Shown: one piece after another, positions 7,486 through 11,957 of the stretch
How positions within the stretch are numbered: position 1 is the stretch's first letter
Layout of the letters: each line of letters begins with the position of its first letter
DNA from: Flavihumibacter sp.
GTDB lineage: Bacteria > Bacteroidota > Bacteroidia > Chitinophagales > Chitinophagaceae
Assembly: GCA_025455285.1 (NCBI GenBank)
Contig: JALOMU010000037.1
Location: 1-11,957 of the forward strand
Reading direction: 5' to 3'
Length of the DNA stretch: 11,957 nt
The notes under the pieces: generated by a model
Database searches by the model: none
What the model saw: the letters and a program-made list of their open reading frames with translations, nothing else
Told to the model about the DNA's origin: nothing
Translations under genes and position numbers: made by a program

Positions 7486-7495
7486 TACTATTCAA

Positions 7496-8122
7496 ATGTT
7501 CCAGGATCGGATTGAAGCCGGTTTGTCGCTGGCTCAACAATTAAGCAAGTATAAAAACGATAACGGCATCGTGCTGGCAATTCCCCGGGGAGGGGTTCCT
7601 GTTGGATATGCCGTAGCGCGTGAGCTGGGATTTCCCCTGGAATTGGTATTGACCAAAAAGATAGGGCATCCGAATAATAAGGAATATGCGATCGGGGCAG
7701 CAAGCCTGACTGATTATTTTATTGTTCCTCATGAGGAAGTACCAGCAGGATATATCGAAAATGAGTTGATAAAGGTGCGTGAACGCTTGGCAGAAATGCA
7801 GGATCGCTTTGATGCAAAAAAGGAGGCCATAAACCTTGAAGGCAAAACAGTGATCATTGTGGATGATGGTATAGCAACCGGTAATACCTTGCTAGCCACT
7901 GTGCAACTGATTAAAAAAAGCCGTCCAAAGAAAATAATAATCGGAGTTCCGGTTGCACCCGAAGAGGCGGTAAGAAAATTAACTAAGCAGGTAGATGATT
8001 TGGTTGTATTGCTGATTCCGGATATGTTTTATGGAGTAGGAGGGTTTTATGAAGATTTTAGCCAGGTGAGTGATGAAGAAGTAATTGACTGGCTGAATAA
8101 ATCAAAGAAAAAATCAATTTGA
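7496..8122 (+). CDS. Type I phosphoribosyltransferase-family protein
   Basis: This 208-residue protein has the type I PRTase fold. The N-terminal part has IVLAIPRGGVPVGYAVARELG (25-45), which contains the pyrophosphate loop, and LVLTKKIGHPNNKEYAIGA (50-68). The PRPP-binding signature is VIIVDDGIATGNTLLA (119-134), with the paired acids D123-D124. The C-terminus DMFYGVGGFYEDFSQVSDEEV is typical of the branch often linked or fused to dienelactone-hydrolase domains. The base or other acceptor is not known for this branch, and some members may have no purine or pyrimidine role. It lies 10 bases behind the hydrolase gene. Its 3' end is AT-rich and lysine-coding, and the PepSY-like gene begins 65 bases after the stop. 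Confidence 0.9.
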   Translation: MFQDRIEAGLSLAQQLSKYKNDNGIVLAIPRGGVPVGYAVARELGFPLELVLTKKIGHPNNKEYAIGAASLTDYFIVPHEEVPAGYIENELIKVRERLAEMQDRFDAKKEAINLEGKTVIIVDDGIATGNTLLATVQLIKKSRPKKIIIGVPVAPEEAVRKLTKQVDDLVVLLIPDMFYGVGGFYEDFSQVSDEEVIDWLNKSKKKSI

Positions 8123-8187
8123 TGAATGACTTAGATCAGTCATTTGCGGAAATAGCAGTAGTACCTTTCCATACTAAATTAAATCGC

Positions 8188-8700
8188 ATGAAACAGGTAA
8201 AATCACTATTGATTTTCGGTTTTTTCATTGCCGGAATCAGTATACAATCCAGGGCACAGGTTACAACGCTTCCTGAAGTGACCGTATTAGCCAGAAACTA
8301 TAAGTATCTTAAATCAATTGATTATAAAGGGGCAGCTGAGCCCATTAAGCTATTGGAAAGGCAAGTGGCGGCGTATGATGTAAAGAGTTCTGAATATTAC
8401 GACGATGAATACGATACCTATGCTATCAGATTCCATCTTCCGAATGGATTTATACTTGCTGTTTATGATCAGGATGGAAAAATTATTCGTACTGCAGAAC
8501 GATTTAATGATGTTGCATTACCCGTTGCAGTACAAAATGCGATCGGTGAAAGATATCCTAAATGGGCAATAACTAAAGATGTCTACGTCGTAAAGTATGG
8601 AAATGAGGAAGGTGCAAAAAAAGAATATAAAATTGTTCTTGAAAATGGCAGTAAGCGATTAAGAATCAAAACGAATGAGAAAGGTGAGTTTATTGACTAG
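8188..8700 (+). CDS. Secreted PepSY-like (DUF2874-type) protein of unknown function
   Basis: From ATG 8188 the 170-residue product has a clear Sec signal peptide: MKQVK, then a hydrophobic core LLIFGFFIAGISI (7-19), and a cleavage site after SRA near residue 23. I chose this start because earlier in-frame starts (TTG 8119, ATG 8122) put about 22 residues before the signal and overlap the previous stop. The mature part begins TTLPEVTVLARNYKYL and contains FILAVYDQDGKIIRTAE (88-104), LPVAVQNAIGERYPKWAI (111-128) and KEYKIVLENGSKRLRIKTNEKGEF (145-168). This alternation of strands around a helix resembles periplasmic PepSY-like domains common in Bacteroidota. There are no catalytic motifs. A role in binding or in modulating an envelope protein is only a guess. 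A strong terminator follows 26 bases after the stop. Confidence 0.75.
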   Translation: MKQVKSLLIFGFFIAGISIQSRAQVTTLPEVTVLARNYKYLKSIDYKGAAEPIKLLERQVAAYDVKSSEYYDDEYDTYAIRFHLPNGFILAVYDQDGKIIRTAERFNDVALPVAVQNAIGERYPKWAITKDVYVVKYGNEEGAKKEYKIVLENGSKRLRIKTNEKGEFID

Positions 8701-8726
8701 TATTTTATGGCCTGAGCTTATAAAAG

Positions 8727-8753
8727 AAAACCCGCAACCTAGTTGCGGGTTTT
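8727..8753. terminator. Bidirectional intrinsic terminator
   Basis: CCCGCAAC (8731-8738) pairs with GTTGCGGG (8742-8749) around a CTA loop. AAAA before (8727-8730) and TTTT after (8750-8753) extend the stem to 12 bp, and the plus-strand T-run continues to 8755. The minus strand also ends in a T-rich run (TTTTCTTTTA). It ends the PepSY-like transcript on the plus strand and, from the other side, the tRNA-Ser transcript. Confidence 0.93.
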
Positions 8754-8761
8754 TTCTTCTG

Positions 8762-8846
8762 CGGAGAGAGAGGGATTCGAACCCCCGGACCTGTTACAGT
8801 CAACGGTTTTCAAGACCGCCGCATTCGACCGCTCTGCCATCTCTCC
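8762..8846 (-). tRNA. tRNA-Ser (anticodon UGA)
   Basis: The minus strand folds as an 85-base class II tRNA. The acceptor stem is GGAGAGA / TCTCTCC with discriminator G. The anticodon arm is GCGGT-CTTGAAA-ACCGT, with UGA at the anticodon position, which reads UCA and related serine codons. A long variable arm, typical of tRNA-Ser, follows. The T arm is GGGGG-TTCGAAT-CCCTC. The CCA tail is not encoded, since the bases after the discriminator are CAG. A promoter lies directly upstream and a bidirectional terminator just downstream. I saw no integrase gene and no repeated copy of the tRNA 3' end, so there is no sign of an integrated element here. Confidence 0.96.
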
Positions 8847-8851
8847 GGGCG

Positions 8852-8880
8852 CAAAATTAGGGGTTGAGTTCAATTGCCAA
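8852..8880 (-). promoter_or_regulatory. Bacteroidota-type promoter for tRNA-Ser
   Basis: On the minus strand TAATTTTG (8852-8859) matches the TAnnTTTG -7 box exactly, and TTG (8878-8880) lies 18 bases upstream of it. The mature tRNA begins six bases after the box, so transcription would start at or very near the mature 5' end. Confidence 0.7.
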
Positions 8881-9090
8881 AATTTTTTTTCAGATACAGG
8901 CCATTTTCTTCGAAATTCCTGAAAATCAATGCTTGTTCAACCCGTCAAGTAACCTACGGCCATATATAATTGACTGTGTGCTAATAACTTGTTAATATAT
9001 TCGAATAATTTGCGCAATTTGACGGCCCCATTAGCCTGCTAAGCCAGTAATTTTCCAGAATTAAATGGATTATCCATAAATCAACTTTGC

Positions 9091-10371
9091 ATGTCATCCA
9101 AAAACAAGTATCTCTTACCGTTTATCCTGGTTACTTCGTTGTTTTTCCTTTGGGCCTTTTTACACAATATCAATCCGATCCTGATTCCCCATCTGAAAAA
9201 AGCCTGCCAGTTAAATGATACGCAATCTGCACTGATTGATTTTGCGGTTTATATGGGATATTTCGCCATCGCACTACCTGCCGGATGGTTCATGAATAAA
9301 TATGGATATAAAAAAGGTATCCTTTTTGGATTGGTACTGTATGGTGCTGGCGCCCTCCTGTTTCTTCCTTCTGCTGATACCCGGTCCTATACCTTTTTCC
9401 TTATTGCCCTGTTTGTAATTGCTGCGGGAGCAACCTTCCTGGAAACAATTGCCAACCCCTATATCACCAAACTTGGTGACCCTGCTACTGCTACTCAACG
9501 GTTAAATTTTGCACAATCCTTTAATGGTGTGGGCGCTTTTCTTGCCCCGCTGATTGGTGGTAAATTCATTCTTACCGGTATTGAACACAGTCCCGATACC
9601 TTAAAAGCCATGGAACAAAGCGGTACCCTCCAGGCCTACCTGCAGGAGGAAGCCAATGCTGTTCGGTTACCCTACCTCGTTATAGGAATTGTTGTATTTA
9701 TACTGGTTGCACTTTTCCTGGTGGTGAAATTGCCGGAAGGAGAAGAAACTCCTGGTGAAGCCAATCAGAAAGATGATAAATTCTCCTTTTCAGTATTCGC
9801 TATTCCCCAGGTTCGCTGGGCTGTTTTGGCGCAGTTTTTTTATGTAGGTGCGCAGGTTGGAGTGGGTAGTTTTTTCATTCGTTTTTCCAAATACACAATG
9901 GATCTTCCTGAAATTCCCGCCTCCGAATACCTGTCACTGGCAATGGTTGGATTCATGGTAGGTCGGTTTACCGGTACCTTTTTTATGAAGTATATCAGTC
10001 CGGCTCGCTTGCTTGTAATCTATTCTGCCATTTGCGTAGTACTATTATTGCTGGCATCCTTTGTTTCAGGTCCTTTAGCAGTATATGCCGTAATGGCGGT
10101 ACCATTCTTTATGTCGATCATGTTCCCTACCATTTTTGCATTGGGAATCGCAGGATTGGGTGCTGCATCAAGAATGGCTTCGTCTTTGCTGGTAATGGCA
10201 ATTGTGGGAGGAGCATTCTTCCCGGTATTGATGGGACAACTTTCTGATCTTACCGGGGGAAACATTCAGATTTCCTACCTGATTCCATTGATCTGTTTCA
10301 TAGTTGTTGGAATTTTCGGTTACTCACAGTCAAGTAAAAACGAAGTGGTTGCCCTGCAACCCGGACATTAA
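9091..10371 (+). CDS. fucP: FucP-family sugar:H+ symporter (probable L-fucose permease)
   Basis: This is a 426-residue major facilitator with about 12 membrane helices, the usual FucP length. The first helix region SLFFLWAFLHNINPILIPHL (16-35), QSALIDFAVYMGYFAIALPAG (45-65), the family signature FLETIANPY (116-124), RLNFAQSFNGVGAF (137-150), RWAVLAQFFYVGAQVGVGSF and GFMVGRFTGTFF all follow E. coli FucP closely. The proton-linked Glu135 of E. coli FucP corresponds to E118 here, but the other key acid, Asp46, aligns with proline 29. The gene lies nine bases upstream of a fuconate-type dehydrogenase gene and is followed by a matching hydrolase gene, supporting L-fucose or a close 6-deoxy sugar as cargo. 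No exact TAnnTTTG box is visible in the 244 bases before it. A 10-bp palindrome TATTCGAATA at 8998-9007 is the only symmetric candidate site. Other hexose cargo remains possible. Confidence 0.85.
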   Translation: MSSKNKYLLPFILVTSLFFLWAFLHNINPILIPHLKKACQLNDTQSALIDFAVYMGYFAIALPAGWFMNKYGYKKGILFGLVLYGAGALLFLPSADTRSYTFFLIALFVIAAGATFLETIANPYITKLGDPATATQRLNFAQSFNGVGAFLAPLIGGKFILTGIEHSPDTLKAMEQSGTLQAYLQEEANAVRLPYLVIGIVVFILVALFLVVKLPEGEETPGEANQKDDKFSFSVFAIPQVRWAVLAQFFYVGAQVGVGSFFIRFSKYTMDLPEIPASEYLSLAMVGFMVGRFTGTFFMKYISPARLLVIYSAICVVLLLLASFVSGPLAVYAVMAVPFFMSIMFPTIFALGIAGLGAASRMASSLLVMAIVGGAFFPVLMGQLSDLTGGNIQISYLIPLICFIVVGIFGYSQSSKNEVVALQPGH

Positions 10372-10380
10372 TTATAAAAA

Positions 10381-11148
10381 ATGATATTCAATTATTCTGA
10401 TAAGTCAGTTGTTATAACCGGGGGTGCCAGTGGTATCGGGAAGGCGGCTACTATTGCCTTTGCCAGGCAGGGTGCAACGGTTCATGTGATTGAACTCAAT
10501 GAAAACGGCTGGGCATCGCTGCAGGAGGAACTGCAAGAGTATGCTGCAAAAGCGTTTATTCATACAGGTGACGTATCCGACCAGGCCCAAATGCTGGAAA
10601 TCTTTCAGCAAATCGGTTCAATTGATGTACTCATTAATAATGCAGGTATCGCTCATGTAGGCAGTGTTACTACCACTTCAGAAGCAGATTTTGATCGCCT
10701 GTTCCGGGTAAATGTGAAAGGTGTATACAATTGTATGTTGGCCGCCATCCCTCAAATGCAGGCAAAAGGAGGAGGAGCTATCCTGAATTTGAGTTCCATC
10801 GCGGCGGTAGTTGGACTCACAGACAGGTTTGCCTACAGCATGACCAAGGGAGCCGTATTGGCGATGACATTATCTGCAGCAAAAGATTATCTGAAAGATA
10901 AAATCCGGGTGAACTGCATTTCGCCTGCTAGGGTTCATACACCTTTTGTAGATGGATTCATCGCGAAAAATTACCCCGGAAACGAAAAAGAAATGTTTGA
11001 CAAATTATCGGCCAGTCAGCCTATTGGAAGAATGGGAAAACCAGAGGAAATCGCCAACCTGATGATTTATCTCTGTTCTGATGAAGCCTCTTTCATCACA
11101 GGATCAGATTATCCGATTGATGGAGGATTTATTACGCTAAATACCTAG
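10381..11148 (+). CDS. SDR-family dehydrogenase, probable 2-keto-3-deoxy-L-fuconate 4-dehydrogenase
   Basis: This 255-residue protein is a classical short-chain dehydrogenase. The cofactor motif TGGASGIG is at 13-20, NNAG at 86-89, catalytic S139 in LNLSSIAAVVG, and Y152-x3-K156 in AYSMTKGA. An acidic residue at the end of the second strand (E38 in VHVIEL) points to NAD+ rather than NADP+. The substrate-side segment ISPARVHTPFVDGFIAKNYPG (180-200) and the end SFITGSDYPIDGGFI recall the enzyme of the Xanthomonas L-fucose pathway that oxidises C4 of 2-keto-3-deoxy-L-fuconate. The next gene, two bases later, encodes the hydrolase expected to cleave the diketo product, and the permease is just upstream. 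An L-rhamnose-pathway dehydrogenase would look similar. The two substrates differ only at C4, so sequence alone does not settle it. Confidence 0.82.
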   Translation: MIFNYSDKSVVITGGASGIGKAATIAFARQGATVHVIELNENGWASLQEELQEYAAKAFIHTGDVSDQAQMLEIFQQIGSIDVLINNAGIAHVGSVTTTSEADFDRLFRVNVKGVYNCMLAAIPQMQAKGGGAILNLSSIAAVVGLTDRFAYSMTKGAVLAMTLSAAKDYLKDKIRVNCISPARVHTPFVDGFIAKNYPGNEKEMFDKLSASQPIGRMGKPEEIANLMIYLCSDEASFITGSDYPIDGGFITLNT

Positions 11149-11150
11149 AA

Positions 11151-11957
11151 ATGAAACTGATTCGATTTGGTAACCCGGGCCATGAAAAACCGGGGGTTCT
11201 TATAGATGGAAAACAACTGGATGTTTCCGCGCATTTTGATGATTATAATGAAGCTTTTTTTGCGGAAGATGGTCTTAACCGGCTGGCTGATGTGATCAGG
11301 GAACTGGGTGCGGAATTGCCTGAAATACCTGCCGGTACCCGGTTAGGCGCTCCCATTACCAGACCTTCGAAAATTGTTTGCATCGGCCTCAATTATATTG
11401 ACCATGCAACCGAAACAAACGCTACACCACCTGCCGAACCGGTGATCTTCATGAAATCAACCACGGCATTGGTTGGACCTAATGACCAGGTAACTATCCC
11501 GCGTGGATCCGAAAAAACTGACTGGGAAGTGGAACTGGCTATCGTAATTGGCAAAAAAGCCAGTTATGTGGAAGAAACAGAAGCCCTCGATTATGTAGCA
11601 GGGTATGTGTTGCACAATGATATCAGCGAACGTGCCTATCAATTGGAACGGGGTGGAACCTGGGATAAAGGCAAAGGCTGTGATACGTTTGCTCCCATCG
11701 GTCCCTGGCTGGTTACCAAAGATGAAATCAATGATGTACACAATCTTCGGTTATGGCTCACCGTGAATGGACAAAAAATGCAGGATGGCAATACCAGCAA
11801 CCTGATCTTTAAAATACCGCACTTGATTGCCTATACATCCCAGTTTATGACCCTGCTTCCGGGAGATATCATTTCAACGGGAACACCTGCAGGAGTGGGG
11901 CTGGGCATGAATCCGCAGGTATATCTGAAGCCGGGAGATGTGATGGAACTGGGAATT
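11151..11957 (+). CDS. FAH-family hydrolase, probable 2,4-diketo-3-deoxy-L-fuconate hydrolase (cut by window edge)
   Basis: Reading from ATG 11151 gives 269 codons that stay open to the right edge. The family is usually about 285 residues, so only the last 15 or so are missing. It shows the fumarylacetoacetate-hydrolase core: PSKIVCIGLNYIDHATE (72-88), the metal ligands E126 and E128 in DWEVELAIVIG with D157 in LHNDISER, CDTFAPIGPWLV (177-188) and ISTGTPAGVG (241-250). Enzymes of this type use a divalent metal to split the C-C bond of 2,4-diketo-3-deoxy-sugar acids, giving pyruvate and lactate from the fuconate or rhamnonate derivative. It is the last step of the route suggested by the two genes before it. 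The start is two bases after the dehydrogenase stop, so the genes are surely one operon. A general FAH hydrolase label is certain, while the substrate is inferred from the neighbours. Confidence 0.88.
   Translation, partial: MKLIRFGNPGHEKPGVLIDGKQLDVSAHFDDYNEAFFAEDGLNRLADVIRELGAELPEIPAGTRLGAPITRPSKIVCIGLNYIDHATETNATPPAEPVIFMKSTTALVGPNDQVTIPRGSEKTDWEVELAIVIGKKASYVEETEALDYVAGYVLHNDISERAYQLERGGTWDKGKGCDTFAPIGPWLVTKDEINDVHNLRLWLTVNGQKMQDGNTSNLIFKIPHLIAYTSQFMTLLPGDIISTGTPAGVGLGMNPQVYLKPGDVMELGI

Noticed and set aside
8119..8187. Earlier start (TTG 8119 or ATG 8122) for the PepSY-like protein
   Set aside because: It would put about 22 hydrophilic residues before a well-formed Sec signal peptide and overlap the previous stop codon.
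8762..8846. tRNA-Ser as the attachment site of an integrated element
   Set aside because: No integrase gene, no second copy of the tRNA 3' end and no mobile genes are visible on either side.
8675..8860. A 61-codon plus-strand reading frame with the string [10 protein letters not shown]
   Set aside because: It is antisense to the tRNA-Ser and runs over the terminator. This peptide is the usual false product of a reverse-strand tRNA-Ser.
8998..9007. Palindrome TATTCGAATA upstream of the permease as an operator
   Set aside because: It is short and in AT-rich sequence, and no promoter box is placed around it, so it is noted under the permease but not listed as a site.
1..11957. Possible defence system, CRISPR array or phage module
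   Set aside because: No regularly spaced repeats, Cas, restriction, toxin-antitoxin or phage genes were seen. The small HTH regulator pairs with DUF2975, not with a toxin.

Overview
The window looks like a chromosomal segment of a Bacteroidota bacterium, probably of the Chitinophagaceae type (family-level guess, low certainty). The signs are moderate GC, no Shine-Dalgarno sequences before the genes, promoters of the TTG / TAnnTTTG type (seen before the DUF2975 gene and before the tRNA-Ser), Tat-type signals on a Gfo/Idh/MocA oxidoreductase and a metallophosphatase, and families common in this phylum such as DUF4256, NamZ/DUF1343, secreted PepSY-like proteins and FucP-type permeases.

Left part (1-2879, minus strand): the N-terminus of a Wzz/Wzc-like polysaccharide co-polymerase runs off the left edge. 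It lies downstream of a GT4 glycosyltransferase and a Tat-exported Gfo/Idh/MocA oxidoreductase that read the same way. The 340-base stretch between the glycosyltransferase and the co-polymerase has no convincing gene but holds a perfect 10-bp inverted repeat. This looks like the edge of an exopolysaccharide region.

Middle part (2912-8760): a Tat-exported metallophosphatase, divergent from the oxidoreductase, is broken by a frameshift just before its first metal-binding motif. It is followed by a DUF2975 membrane protein with its small Cro/C1-type repressor, behind a promoter containing nested inverted repeats. A DUF4256 gene converges on the repressor gene, one base away. Then come a NamZ-like (DUF1343) N-acetylmuramidase without a signal peptide, an alpha/beta hydrolase, a phosphoribosyltransferase and a secreted PepSY-like protein, all on the plus strand. 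A strong bidirectional terminator ends this run and also serves the tRNA-Ser(UGA) gene on the opposite strand.

Right part (9091-11957, plus strand): three tightly packed genes encode a FucP-family permease, a short-chain dehydrogenase resembling 2-keto-3-deoxy-L-fuconate 4-dehydrogenase, and a fumarylacetoacetate-hydrolase-family enzyme cut by the right edge. Together they suggest import and non-phosphorylative breakdown of L-fucose (or a related 6-deoxy sugar) to pyruvate and lactate, with the early pathway enzymes probably beyond the right edge.

No CRISPR array, insertion sequence, phage gene or recognisable defence system was seen. The points most worth a second look are the broken metallophosphatase, the nested operator-like repeats at 4081-4155, the separate hydrolase/phosphoribosyltransferase pair that is fused in other bacteria, and the missing proton-coupling aspartate in the FucP homologue.
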